From assembly GCF_005862305.2 (NCBI RefSeq), contig NZ_CP054021.1:2994501-3058500 (forward strand): a DNA stretch of 64,000 nt, read 5' to 3'. This DNA comes from Rhizobium indicum (GTDB lineage: Bacteria > Pseudomonadota > Alphaproteobacteria > Rhizobiales > Rhizobiaceae). Shown in pieces: positions 1 through 8,844 of this stretch; position 1 is the first letter of the stretch, and each line of letters begins with the position of its first letter. Below the pieces are notes generated by a model. It searched no databases and was not told the DNA's origin. It saw only the letters and a list, made by a program, of their open reading frames with translations. Made by a program: the position numbers and the translations under genes.

Positions 1-899
1 CAGCCGCTGTCCCGCTCCAGCGAGGCTTTCTGCTCGGCAGGCGTCATGCCGCCCATGCTATGCTCGTCCGCATAGCGTGTGCTGCGGTCCTTGAAGACAT
101 GCCGACCGTAATCCATCATGCCATACATCGATCCCTTCTCGAGATAGTGCATGGTCACCAGGTTGAAGCCGAGCGCCTCGATTTCCTCAAGCCGCACGAA
201 GGGCACGCCGTTGACGGTCGCGACATCGCCGAACATCTTCCAGCCGGGCAATTCCTTGGCCACCTTCCGGCATTCCTCCAGCGTGCGCAGGCCGTGCACA
301 TAGGTCATTTCAGCACCGAGTGCTGCGGCGCGCACGCAGCGTTCGATAGCATCGTCCAACCCCTTTTCGAGCTTGGATTCGGTGCGGGCTATCACCACGC
401 AATCGCTGCCTTGACAGGCTTCGATCGAGGCCTTGATCTTGGCGAGCCACAGTTCCTGCGAGACGACCTCATGCGGCACGTTGCCATCGACCTTGCCGGC
501 CAGCGTCGCCGCCTCCATGGCGCGGCCGAACCGCGCATAGCCGCGTTCATTGGGCGTATCCTCGATCAGGATCGCTCCGGCGCCGGCTTTGGCGAGACGA
601 TAACAGGTGCGGAAGGTCTGGACGACATCGCCGAAGCCGTCATCGGCATCGATGACCAGCGGCAAAGGCGAGTAGTCGGCGATGCGGTCGGTCGCGTAGA
701 CCAGTTCCTCCTGATTGTGCAGGCCAAGATCCGGCACGCCGGACATGCTGAATCCGAGTGAGGCGCCGCTGAGCAGGATCGCCTCGAAGCCGGCCATTTC
801 CGCCGCCTTTGCGGAGTAGCAATCCCAGACGCAGGGCGTGAACACCTGCTTGCGGGAAACCAGGTCCCGAAACTTCACCTTCTCGCGATTGCCGATCAT
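1..899 (-). CDS. PEP mutase/isocitrate lyase superfamily enzyme, C-terminus cut off by window
   Basis: The visible 299 codons match the phosphoenolpyruvate mutase/isocitrate lyase TIM-barrel family, cytoplasmic enzymes that make or break C-C or P-C bonds next to a carboxylate. The metal-binding strand reads DADDGFG (residues 84-90) and a later strand reads VIARTES. The loop that in isocitrate lyase and methylisocitrate lyase carries KKCGH reads EDTPNERGY (113-121), so the usual catalytic Cys is absent and the substrate is unknown. I chose the ATG at 899 because AAGG lies 9 nt upstream; an in-frame ATG at 905 is possible but sits against the AGG. It is the last visible gene of a minus-strand run with ubiD, ubiX and a solute-binding protein, so it may act on the product of that decarboxylase (inference). 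Confidence 0.8.
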   Translation of the reverse strand, partial: MIGNREKVKFRDLVSRKQVFTPCVWDCYSAKAAEMAGFEAILLSGASLGFSMSGVPDLGLHNQEELVYATDRIADYSPLPLVIDADDGFGDVVQTFRTCYRLAKAGAGAILIEDTPNERGYARFGRAMEAATLAGKVDGNVPHEVVSQELWLAKIKASIEACQGSDCVVIARTESKLEKGLDDAIERCVRAAALGAEMTYVHGLRTLEECRKVAKELPGWKMFGDVATVNGVPFVRLEEIEALGFNLVTMHYLEKGSMYGMMDYGRHVFKDRSTRYADEHSMGGMTPAEQKASLERDSG

Positions 900-1004
900 C
901 GTCATCCACCTTTTCCGATCGCCCCGCGTCGCAGGGCCCATTCTGTCGTCTTAACGTCTCTGGCGTGTACGGTCGTCCAGCCCATCGACCGGCCCTTCGC
1001 CGCC

Positions 1005-1023
1005 CGCCCGGATCTTCCGGGCG
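1005..1023 (-). promoter_or_regulatory. intercistronic stem-loop after solute-binding-protein gene
   Basis: Perfect 7-bp arms CGCCCGG/CCGGGCG close a 5-nt loop, 28 nt beyond the stop of the solute-binding protein and ahead of the PEP-mutase-family gene. There is no T-run. It probably lowers expression of the downstream gene or protects the 3' end of the upstream message, as similar structures do in other importer operons. Confidence 0.5.
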
Positions 1024-1050
1024 AGCCTGCGCGTCTTGATCCGGGACCTG

Positions 1051-2661
1051 CTATTTCTGGCAGGCATCCGCGCAGACGTAGAGGAACTGCTTTTGCAGGA
1101 TGCCGCCATTCGAGGGAACGACGCCGCCGGTATTGTTGCGCAGCAGCAGCGAGCGCGTCTGTTCCCCGAAGATGTAGACCGGCATTTCGGTTGCAACGAG
1201 CTTCTGAACCTTGACATAGGCGGCTTTGACAGCAGCAGGGTCGAGGGTGGAGCTAGCCTCCTTCAATGCAGCGTCCATCTCGGCGCTCTTGTACTGTCCC
1301 CAGTTGAAAGCTCCGCCGGAACTCAGCAGATTGGAAATGTTCGGCTCTGCACCGTTCGACACCAGCACCCCGCCTTCGACGCAGATGTCGAAGTCGAGCT
1401 GCGTCTTGCACCGCTGGATCAGCGAGGCCTGGTCGACCTCGACGATCTCAGCCGAGGCGCCTTCATAGCCGGTCAGCACCTGCTGAATGTAGGCGGCAAG
1501 ACGCTTCAGGTCCGAGTTGGTATAGGTGACGATCTTGATCGAGAATGGCTTGCCGTCCGCCTTCAGAGCATCGAACAGTTCCTGCGCCTTCTTCGGATCA
1601 TAGGCGGGAAGAGATGAAGCGCTGTCGAAATACGGCGAATTCTCTCCAAAATAATTGCTGGGTGCCTTATATCCGGGCATCTGCGTGAAGGCCTGCATCA
1701 GCCGCGCGCGGTCGATGGCGGAATAGAAGGCCTCGCGGGCGCGAACATCCGTGAAGATACCCTTAGCCTGGTTGAGATAGGCGCGGTTGATGCCGCGGAT
1801 CGGGATCTCGCGGGTCGCAACCCCCGGCGCCGTTGCGTTCGAGCCGAACTGATAGGGATAACCGGCCATCATCGTTGCGCCGCCCTGCACGACGGTGGCG
1901 ATGCGGCTGTTGGTTTCGGGAATGATCGCAAACTTGATCGTATCCAGATAGGGGCGCGGCTGATCCCAATAACCGGGATTGCGGGCCATGGTCATCGATA
2001 TGCCCTGGTTCCACTCGGTCAGCGTAAAGGCGCCGGCGCCCACCGGCTTGATGTCGGTCTTTTCCTTGGCGGCCTTCAATGCTGCCGGCGAGGCGATGAA
2101 GGGGCACAGCTCGGCGACCTGGGCTGCGAAATTGGCGTTCGGGGAGGACAGCTTGATCGTCAGCGTCTGTGGATCGACGACGGCGATCGCCTTGTTCCAG
2201 GAAGAGATGAACGGTTGCGCCGGCGAAAGCGTGGCCGGATCGGCGGCGCGGTCCCAATTGTATTTGACGGCTTCCGCGTCATAGGGCGCGCCGTCCGTGA
2301 ACTTCATGTCCTTGCGAAGCTTCAGGGTCCAGGTCACGGCGTCGCTGCTGGTCAGGCTTTCGGCCATGCCGCCGGTCACGACGCCCTTGTCGTTGACGTA
2401 GACGATGAAGCCGTAGACGGCGTCGAGCACATCCATCGGACCGCCGGGATAGGTGCCGGCGGTGATCGCCGGATCCCAGCTCTTGATGTCCGAACCGTTG
2501 ATAATGGTCATCGTGCCGCCGCTCACGGGTTTTTCCGTCTGCGCACTCGCGTGAGACGCGGCGAGCATCACGGGTGCGGCCGTCGTCAGCGACAACAGCA
2601 AGGCGGCGGCGCCGCGCATGAACAGGCTCTGCAACCTTCTGGAACGATTGTCTGACAACAT
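1051..2661 (-). CDS. ABC transporter solute-binding protein, family 5 (peptide/nickel type)
   Basis: A 536-residue periplasmic binding protein of the DppA/OppA class (SBP family 5). The N-terminus is a Sec signal: basic residues SRRLQS, a hydrophobic stretch and a likely cut after ASA near residue 41. The mature chain opens with GGTMTIINGSDIKSWDP, typical of the family. The start at 2661 has AAGGAGAT about 8 nt upstream; an open frame extends 20 codons further without a better site. No permease or ATPase gene is in view, so partners must lie left of the window or elsewhere. Its place behind ubiD-ubiX suggests it captures the carboxylated substrate of that pathway (inference); the ligand cannot be read from sequence. 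Confidence 0.9.
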   Translation of the reverse strand: MLSDNRSRRLQSLFMRGAAALLLSLTTAAPVMLAASHASAQTEKPVSGGTMTIINGSDIKSWDPAITAGTYPGGPMDVLDAVYGFIVYVNDKGVVTGGMAESLTSSDAVTWTLKLRKDMKFTDGAPYDAEAVKYNWDRAADPATLSPAQPFISSWNKAIAVVDPQTLTIKLSSPNANFAAQVAELCPFIASPAALKAAKEKTDIKPVGAGAFTLTEWNQGISMTMARNPGYWDQPRPYLDTIKFAIIPETNSRIATVVQGGATMMAGYPYQFGSNATAPGVATREIPIRGINRAYLNQAKGIFTDVRAREAFYSAIDRARLMQAFTQMPGYKAPSNYFGENSPYFDSASSLPAYDPKKAQELFDALKADGKPFSIKIVTYTNSDLKRLAAYIQQVLTGYEGASAEIVEVDQASLIQRCKTQLDFDICVEGGVLVSNGAEPNISNLLSSGGAFNWGQYKSAEMDAALKEASSTLDPAAVKAAYVKVQKLVATEMPVYIFGEQTRSLLLRNNTGGVVPSNGGILQKQFLYVCADACQK

Positions 2662-2768
2662 CACTCTATCTCCTTTTTTTGAGTTCCCCTGGGGGAGTGA
2701 TTGTGCGTCGTTGTTTTGCATGCGGTTGACATGATGGCCCGGCAGCTTTCAGCGCTGCTCTTCATGGC

Positions 2769-3344
2769 TCAGTCGTTATAATCCTCCGTCCAGCGCCTGA
2801 CCGTCGGATGATGAAGCCCGAATTGATCCAGCGCACGCCCCACGGTCTGGTCGACCATTTCGGCGATTGATTTCGGCAACGTGTAAAAGCTCGGCACCGG
2901 CGGCATGATGACGGCGCCGTTGCGTGTTGCTTGGTCCATCAGCGCGATATGGCCCGCATGCAACGGCGTTTCCCGCACCATCAGCACCAGCCGGCGGCGT
3001 TCCTTCAGGCAGACATCGGCGGCGCGCACGATCAGATCGTCAGCATAACAATGCGCGATCCCGCTCAGCGTCTTGATCGAGCATGGCGCAACCAACATGC
3101 CGTCGCACCGGAAGGAGCCGGAGGCGATCGAGGCGCCGATATCGCCGTGGCTGTAGACCCGGTCGGCGAGGCCACGGATTTCGTCCGCGGTCTTTCCCGT
3201 CCCTTCGGCCAGTGCCGTGCGGATCGCCGAGGGCGATATGACGAGATGCGTCTCGACATCGTCGAAATCCCGGAGCATCTCCAGCGCACGCAGTCCGTAG
3301 ATTGCACCGGAAGCCCCTGATATGCCGATGATCAATCGTCTCAA
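2769..3344 (-). CDS. ubiX: UbiX-family flavin prenyltransferase
   Basis: A 191-residue flavoprotein of the UbiX/Pad1 family, which attaches a dimethylallyl group to FMN to make prenylated FMN, the cofactor of UbiD enzymes. The nucleotide-binding start IIGISGASGAIYG is at residues 5-17, and the family segment with VLMVRETPLHAGHI lies around 120-134. Its start overlaps the end of the UbiD gene by 4 nt (ATGA type), so the two are translationally coupled. Because the pair sits in a catabolic cluster, this is probably a dedicated maturase for the neighbour rather than the housekeeping ubiquinone enzyme (inference). Confidence 0.92.
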   Translation of the reverse strand: MRRLIIGISGASGAIYGLRALEMLRDFDDVETHLVISPSAIRTALAEGTGKTADEIRGLADRVYSHGDIGASIASGSFRCDGMLVAPCSIKTLSGIAHCYADDLIVRAADVCLKERRRLVLMVRETPLHAGHIALMDQATRNGAVIMPPVPSFYTLPKSIAEMVDQTVGRALDQFGLHHPTVRRWTEDYND

Positions 3345-4783
3345 ATCAGTATCTCCGGCTTGACGCGCAACAGCAGCTGGCGCATCCGTTCGTAGGAATC
3401 CGGCGGCGGAAGCGCCTTGTCGAACCCTTCACTTCGATCGCCTGCCTTCATCGTGGCGTCGTAACCGACCTTGGCGATCACGCCGCCGTCTTCCTGAGGC
3501 TCGGACCGGTCTGCCGGAAGGTCCGTGACGATGAGAATGTCGCGCTCCGCGCGCATGCGCGTCATCTTCGCCAATTCGACGGCATCGAGATCCCACGGGT
3601 CGACATCGCTGTCGACGATCGTGATGTTCTTGACGATGCTGACCGCACCCCAGCAGATCGACATGATGCGGCGTGCCTGTCCCGGGCGGGGCGCATCGAC
3701 CTGCACGACCACATTGTTCCGTCCGCTGCCTGACGCGGTGACGGCAACCTCGCCGACATTGAGAACGGACCGCCGGATGACGGCCTTGAGGCTGGCAGCG
3801 ATCGGCACCGCGCCGAGATAGAGGTGCTCCATATGGTAACCGGGCTCGATCACCTGCAACATCGCGTCGGAGCGGCAAGTCATGCATTCAAATCTGACGC
3901 GCACCCCGGAACCGTAGTCCTCGTACATGCCGTGATATTCCGAGACCAACCCTTCAAGGATCGGCTCGTCGATATGAATATGACCTTCGAGCACGATCTC
4001 CGCCTCTGCAGGCACGGCAAGATCGATCGACTTGCAGCGGACAAGGCGCACCGGCTCTCCGAGCAGCGATCCGGCGCAGTGCATTTCGTCGTCACCGAGC
4101 CCCAGATAGAAGCAGGCGGCAAGCTGAATGGCGGGATGCGCGCCGAGGACGACGGCGAAGGGGAGCGGCTCGCCTTTGGCGCCCGCCTTGCGGGCCATGA
4201 TGGCGAGATGATGGTTCGGTGCAATTCCGATCATCGCCTCATTCGGACCAAGCACCTTGATACGGGCATAGGACGCGTTGCCCAGGCCCGTTTCAGGGTC
4301 ACGCGCCACGATCAGACCCGCGGTAATGTAAGGACCGGTCTCCTTGGAAAAGAACGTTGGGACTGGAAGCCGGGTCAGGACGTCGTCCTGGAAGAGCTGT
4401 TGCTGTACCGGTGCATCGTCCACGAATACCGGCGGCACCGGAGACGCGATCGAGGACAGCAGCTTTTCCTGGATATCGCTTTTCGCAACGTCAAGCGCCA
4501 GGGCGACACGATCGAGATCCGACAGGATGTTGCCGAAGATCGGCATGTCGTGACCTTTGATGCAGTCGAGCCGCACCGCCGCCTTTTCATCGACGATGGA
4601 AAGAATGGCCGATACGTCGTGGATCGGGTCGACTTCCTCCGAAATCACCAGCAGCCGACCGCGACGGTCGAGCTCCTGAAGAATGCCCCGACACGACTGA
4701 TCGCTTTCGCTGCGTGGCATTGCAGCGCCGGCCGTCCTGGATGTCATGGCCGCGTTTTCAAGCGGATCAGGGTGATCATTCAT
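3341..4783 (-). CDS. UbiD-family prenyl-FMN-dependent decarboxylase
   Basis: A 480-residue protein with the UbiD fold throughout, close to the normal family length (450-500). UbiD enzymes reversibly decarboxylate aromatic or alpha,beta-unsaturated acids using prenyl-FMN. Recognisable family segments are TAGLIVARDPETGLGNASYARI in pieces around 155-175, SEYHGMYEDYGSG around 283-295 and the C-terminal DVDPWDLDAVELA. It is the first gene of a minus-strand run ubiD-ubiX-binding protein-PEP-mutase-type enzyme. The leader before it is short, and the tandem LysR gene upstream is probably its regulator. The substrate is not identifiable; phenolic acids or unsaturated dicarboxylates would fit the family. 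Confidence 0.9.
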   Translation of the reverse strand: MNDHPDPLENAAMTSRTAGAAMPRSESDQSCRGILQELDRRGRLLVISEEVDPIHDVSAILSIVDEKAAVRLDCIKGHDMPIFGNILSDLDRVALALDVAKSDIQEKLLSSIASPVPPVFVDDAPVQQQLFQDDVLTRLPVPTFFSKETGPYITAGLIVARDPETGLGNASYARIKVLGPNEAMIGIAPNHHLAIMARKAGAKGEPLPFAVVLGAHPAIQLAACFYLGLGDDEMHCAGSLLGEPVRLVRCKSIDLAVPAEAEIVLEGHIHIDEPILEGLVSEYHGMYEDYGSGVRVRFECMTCRSDAMLQVIEPGYHMEHLYLGAVPIAASLKAVIRRSVLNVGEVAVTASGSGRNNVVVQVDAPRPGQARRIMSICWGAVSIVKNITIVDSDVDPWDLDAVELAKMTRMRAERDILIVTDLPADRSEPQEDGGVIAKVGYDATMKAGDRSEGFDKALPPPDSYERMRQLLLRVKPEILI

Positions 4784-4939
4784 CCGGCAATCCTGTGAAA
4801 GTCATTTTCGAGGGCTGTTTTGATGCGGCAAGTATCAGCCGCAGGCCGGAGGCTGGGTAGCTCGAAAATCATGAATTGGAGGATAGGAAAATCAGAATGC
4901 TCCGCGCATGAGCGCGATTCGACACGATATGTTTTTAGA

Positions 4940-6790
4940 TCACACCTGTCGGCCGAAGACGGCAACGAGTGACTGGATCATCGTCCGTTCGGCCTCGGAC
5001 AGCGTCCTTTCGCCGGAGAAAATCACCGAGAGGTTTCCGGCGATGACGTCTTCCGTAATTGGCGCCGCGGTGAGGCGCCCGCTGTCGATATCCTGCTGGA
5101 CCGAGGACACCGGCAGGACCGTACAGACCGGCAAACGGCGGACCATGGCGATGGCCAATGGCAGAGAACCGACGTCCATGACCGGCTCGACACGCAGATG
5201 CCGCGCGCTGGCGGCTGCCATGAACGCCTGATGGATACTGAGATGCTTGATTCCGAGAACCAGCGGATATCCGCAAACTTCGGCCAGTGGAATCTCCGTT
5301 CGACCAGCAAGGTCCAAGGCCGGATTGGCAATGACCGACAGGCGCTCGCTCGGCCCGAGATGGATCCGGGTCATCTGCGTCTGGACGGCACCGACAATGG
5401 CCAGATTGAGCTCTCCCGCACGTACCTGGTCGTGAAGCACAGCGTTGGAACCTTCGATGATTCTCAGCCGGTATTCGGGATGGCCAAGGCGGGTTGCCGT
5501 CAGTGCCTGCGCCACCTTGTCGGTCATGACGCTGTCATGCCCCGAACTCGGCAGCATGCCGATTGAGATGGTCGCCTGTGTGTGGGCGGCAATATCCAGA
5601 CTAGCCCGAACGAGGCTATCGATGCGCTCTTCGATCTCCAGGGTGAAGGGAAGCAATGCCTTGCCGGCCTTCGTGCTCTCGGCACCGTTGCGCCGCCGTT
5701 CGAACAGGGGTTGCCCGACAACTGCCTCGATTTTCTGAATCTGAGTCGAAACGGAAGGTTGCGTAATATGCGCCGCGCGCGCCGCCGCCGAAATACCTCC
5801 GCTGAGATGCGCAAGGTTGAAGTAGTGCAATTGACGTGCCGTCAACTGCGGTCGAAAGACGATATTGGCCTCCGTTGCCTCCAGATTTTTCTTGAGGCTA
5901 CAAAGCAGGGCGGACACGACCTCCTGGTCCGGCCCGTTTGCGCGCACGCCCAAGGTGCTCGACAAAGGCGGAACGAGGGGCTCCAGATGCAGGCGCGCCA
6001 GTCCGAGCCGGTCGGCGACCATGCTGCGGGGCATCAGGAACCGCATCTGCGGAAACTCGTTGAGCAGCCGATGAAGGTCTGCCGGCTCCTCATCCATCAG
6101 GATCATGCGATCGTGGATGCCATGCTCGTCCGCATATCGGATGACGGCATCGCGAAGTGCCTGACGCATTTTCAAAACGACAAATTTCTGATTGGGGGAG
6201 CGAAGATCAACCGCGGCCTCCGCCGTTCCGACGGAAAACCAGACCTCATCGTAAAAGGGCGTCATCGCAGGCAGGTTCGCAGATGGCACGCCGGTCATAT
6301 AGCCGACTTCGATTTCCATCGAACTCGTGCTGCCCGGGATTTCCGCGGCCCTGTCATCAACAAGGGATTTTCCTCGCCCGTCTGCAAATATCACGTCGAT
6401 CAGCAGGTCGGGTCGCTGGCGTTCCATATCTTCGACGGTACGTCCGATCGCCTTCGAAAATCGACCGATGGAGAAACTGAGATCGAGACGAATATCGATG
6501 CGAAGATGGTCCGTGTCCCCATTCCTCATCCGGCGCACGAACCTTTCGCGATGAAGGATGGCCGTTGCCTGCTGAAACAGCCAGAAGGCTGCCGGTAAAG
6601 GACTGAGGTGACCGCTTTTCCGGATGAAGAGCTTGAGTTGAAGTTCATTTTCCAAAGTACGCAGACTTGATGTCAGCGCCGAGGGAGCAATCCCAAGCTC
6701 GCGCGCGGTCTCTGCCAGCGTCGGGCTCTGACAGGCCAGCACGAAATGGGCCAGTTGCTGGATTTCGATGCGCGGCGGATTTGTATTCAC
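4940..6790 (-). CDS. Tandem double-LysR transcriptional regulator
   Basis: One uninterrupted 616-residue chain holds two LysR-type proteins in series. The first winged helix-turn-helix is at about 10-68 (LAETARELGIAPSALTSSL), followed by an effector-like domain to about 305. A second, more canonical HTH is at 317-376 (AAARAAHITQPSVSTQIQKI), with a second effector domain from about 400 to the end. Ordinary LysR proteins are about 300 residues and form dimers or tetramers, so this chain could be a covalent dimer. The second half keeps family features better, so the first may have diverged in ligand or DNA preference. The start is a GTG with no convincing ribosome-binding site. It lies upstream of and codirectional with the ubiD cluster, its likely target. 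Confidence 0.88.
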   Translation of the reverse strand: MNTNPPRIEIQQLAHFVLACQSPTLAETARELGIAPSALTSSLRTLENELQLKLFIRKSGHLSPLPAAFWLFQQATAILHRERFVRRMRNGDTDHLRIDIRLDLSFSIGRFSKAIGRTVEDMERQRPDLLIDVIFADGRGKSLVDDRAAEIPGSTSSMEIEVGYMTGVPSANLPAMTPFYDEVWFSVGTAEAAVDLRSPNQKFVVLKMRQALRDAVIRYADEHGIHDRMILMDEEPADLHRLLNEFPQMRFLMPRSMVADRLGLARLHLEPLVPPLSSTLGVRANGPDQEVVSALLCSLKKNLEATEANIVFRPQLTARQLHYFNLAHLSGGISAAARAAHITQPSVSTQIQKIEAVVGQPLFERRRNGAESTKAGKALLPFTLEIEERIDSLVRASLDIAAHTQATISIGMLPSSGHDSVMTDKVAQALTATRLGHPEYRLRIIEGSNAVLHDQVRAGELNLAIVGAVQTQMTRIHLGPSERLSVIANPALDLAGRTEIPLAEVCGYPLVLGIKHLSIHQAFMAAASARHLRVEPVMDVGSLPLAIAMVRRLPVCTVLPVSSVQQDIDSGRLTAAPITEDVIAGNLSVIFSGERTLSEAERTMIQSLVAVFGRQV

Positions 6791-6896
6791 TGCGGGTCTA
6801 TATCGGATTGCACAAGGAGCTTACCCGACTATGGCACACAAAGCACTATACCGCACGAATATCAGCGCCGGCCCGTTGCTTCCCCTTCGCCCACCG

Positions 6897-6914
6897 AACC
6901 GACATAGGTCGGTT
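6897..6914. promoter_or_regulatory. Perfect palindrome upstream of the tandem LysR gene
   Basis: AACCGAC-ATAG-GTCGGTT: 7-bp arms around a 4-nt spacer, about 107 nt before the LysR GTG and beyond the end of the cyclodeaminase operon. No T-run follows on either strand, so an operator is more likely than a terminator. LysR operators are usually interrupted palindromes upstream of the regulator gene. Confidence 0.4.
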
Positions 6915-7068
6915 TCGGACTTTGGTCGGGCGCAGCACTGGCGATCGAATCCCTGGACATGCCAGGAGCGTCGAACCGGGAGCCCGTCTATTGAGGGTGC
7001 TCATTCCTCCTTAGAAAAATCGAGAATCTCCCGTCCCGATCATTCGTGATCGCCCGGATCAAAAGACG

Positions 7069-8040
7069 TCAGCCTGCGCTCAAGACTGCCTCATACACCA
7101 TTGTCGCGGCGGCAAGATCAGCCAACGCCGTTCCGACTGCCTTGTAGAGAGTGATCTCGTCATTGGACGTTCGCGCTGGAACATCCCGGCGGCACAACTC
7201 GTCAAGTGTCGCACGCACCGCATCTGCAGCAATGACGCCCGCCCTGATCGGCTGAACCAGATCGCCCGCTTCGTGAAGGGCTTCGTGCGTGTCGATATAG
7301 ACCGAGGAGCGCCGAAGCGCCTCGTCATCGGCCTCGCGCATCGCCGGGGTGAAGCCGCCGATCAGATCGACATGGGTGCCCGGCCGCAGCCATTCGCCCC
7401 GGATAAGCGGTGCTGTCGCCAGCGTCGCCGCGCTGACGATATCGGCTCGCCGCACTGCTGCTTCCAGATCCGTGACGGCAGTGGCCTGGAGCCCACGTTG
7501 CCGGAGGCTCTGCGCCAGCCGTTCGGCGCTGGCGGGATCGATATCCCAGATATCGACATCTGCGATCGGCCGGACGGCGCGGTAGGCATCGGGTATGAGG
7601 CTCGCGACGCGGCCTGCGCCGATCACCAGCAGGCGGCGGGCGTCCTTTCGGGCAAGATAGTCCGCGGCAAGGGCCGATGCCGCGACCGTGCGGCGCGCCG
7701 TGATCGTGTTTCCGTCAAGGAGCGCAAGCTGCATCCCGGTCCGACCATCATAGAGCATGTAAGTCGAGGTCAAACCGGGAATGCCGCGCACCGTGTTGCC
7801 GGGAAAGACGGTGACGATCTTGATGCCAAGGTAGCGCTCCGACCGGTGCGTTTCATGCCAGGCGGGCATCAGAAGCAGCGTCGCATCTGGCTCACCGCTA
7901 TTGGCTATCGTGTGGTGATGCCGCACCGGCACGACACAGCCTTCGGCAAATGCTTGCCGCAGGGTCGCAACCAGCGCACCGAAAGGGAGGAGCTCGCCCG
8001 TTGTCCGGGCATCGAGAATACGGATTTGTGTGTCGGTCAT
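7069..8040 (-). CDS. Ornithine cyclodeaminase/mu-crystallin family protein
   Basis: A 323-residue NAD(P)-dependent enzyme. The family includes ornithine cyclodeaminase (ornithine to proline plus ammonia), ketimine reductases and some opine-type dehydrogenases. The N-terminal substrate domain has YLGIKIVTVFPGN and ITARRTVAASALAADYLA; the Rossmann domain begins LLVIGAGRVASLI at about 150. The ATG at 8040 is preceded by GGGAG about 10 nt upstream; the frame runs 51 codons further without homology. It is the last gene of a minus-strand run with two permeases, a solute-binding protein and a ureohydrolase, which suggests ornithine, arginine or guanidino-compound catabolism. Exact activity is uncertain. 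Confidence 0.87.
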   Translation of the reverse strand: MTDTQIRILDARTTGELLPFGALVATLRQAFAEGCVVPVRHHHTIANSGEPDATLLLMPAWHETHRSERYLGIKIVTVFPGNTVRGIPGLTSTYMLYDGRTGMQLALLDGNTITARRTVAASALAADYLARKDARRLLVIGAGRVASLIPDAYRAVRPIADVDIWDIDPASAERLAQSLRQRGLQATAVTDLEAAVRRADIVSAATLATAPLIRGEWLRPGTHVDLIGGFTPAMREADDEALRRSSVYIDTHEALHEAGDLVQPIRAGVIAADAVRATLDELCRRDVPARTSNDEITLYKAVGTALADLAAATMVYEAVLSAG

Positions 8041-8196
8041 TGAAACGATCTCCCGATAAGTTCTGGCTGCTGGATAAGGCGAATTCTCTGTGATTGAACG
8101 AGAGCGGCGCCGCCGCTGCGCGGCGTACCAGCTTTCAACCGGCATCGGCCCTTTGGACACGTCGTTGCGATCGGAATGCGGAGCATTGAACACCGC

Positions 8197-8844
8197 TCAG
8201 CCAAACGTCGCTTTCTTCTCCAGAAATCTGGCGTATTGCGTCAGCGGATAGCACAGGGCGAAGAAGATCACTGCGACGAGACCGTAGACCTTGAAAGGTT
8301 CGAAGGTCGCGTTGTTGATGGCGTTTGCGGTTTTCAGCAGTTCGTCGAAGCCGAGGATCGAGGCCAGTGCGGTGCTCTTGATCAACTGGACCAAGAACCC
8401 GACGGTCGGCGCGCGGGTGATCCGGAAAGCCTGCGGCAGGATGATAAGGCGAAGTTCGAGGAGACGATGCAAGCCCAGGCTGGCTGCGGCGTCCCATTGC
8501 CCGCGCGGCACCGCCTCGACGCCGCTCCGCCAGATTTCGGCAAGATAAGCGCTGGCGTAGAACGTCAGGCCGCAGACGGCGGCGGTCCATGACTCGATCC
8601 GGAAACCGAGCATCGGCAGGCCGAAGAACATCAAAAACAGCTGCATCAGGAGCGGCGTTCCCTGAAACAGGGCAATGTAGCCGGACGCGAAGCGGCGCGG
8701 CCAGCGCGTTTTCGATATCCGCGCAGACAGGATCGCCAGGCCAACGATGGCGCCGCCGGCAAAGGCTGCGAGCGAAAGCAGTAGGGTCCAGCGTGTCGCG
8801 AAGACAAGATTGCGCAGAATGTCCCAGAAGGTGAACTCAATCAT
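8197..8844 (-). CDS. ABC transporter permease, polar amino acid type (HisMQ family)
   Basis: A 215-residue inner-membrane permease with about five hydrophobic segments. The N-terminal part has the HisMQ signature FQGTPLLMQLFLMFFGLP around 60-77, and the coupling region EAVPRGQWDAAASLGL around 111-126 is the EAA loop that docks the ATPase. It overlaps the end of the other permease gene by 4 nt, so the two are cotranslated and form a heterodimer. The cluster contains no ATP-binding subunit. Confidence 0.92.
   Translation of the reverse strand: MIEFTFWDILRNLVFATRWTLLLSLAAFAGGAIVGLAILSARISKTRWPRRFASGYIALFQGTPLLMQLFLMFFGLPMLGFRIESWTAAVCGLTFYASAYLAEIWRSGVEAVPRGQWDAAASLGLHRLLELRLIILPQAFRITRAPTVGFLVQLIKSTALASILGFDELLKTANAINNATFEPFKVYGLVAVIFFALCYPLTQYARFLEKKATFG

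Noticed and set aside
60..761. A 233-codon plus-strand frame at the left end
   Set aside because: Antisense to the PEP-mutase-family gene, whose motifs are unambiguous on the minus strand.
5582..6598. A 338-codon plus-strand frame opposite the double-LysR gene
   Set aside because: No domain; the LysR reading in the minus strand carries two clear HTH motifs.
6820..6850. Sigma-54-type promoter suggested by TGGCACACAAAGCAC
   Set aside because: The -12 half lacks the required TTGC at the proper spacing.
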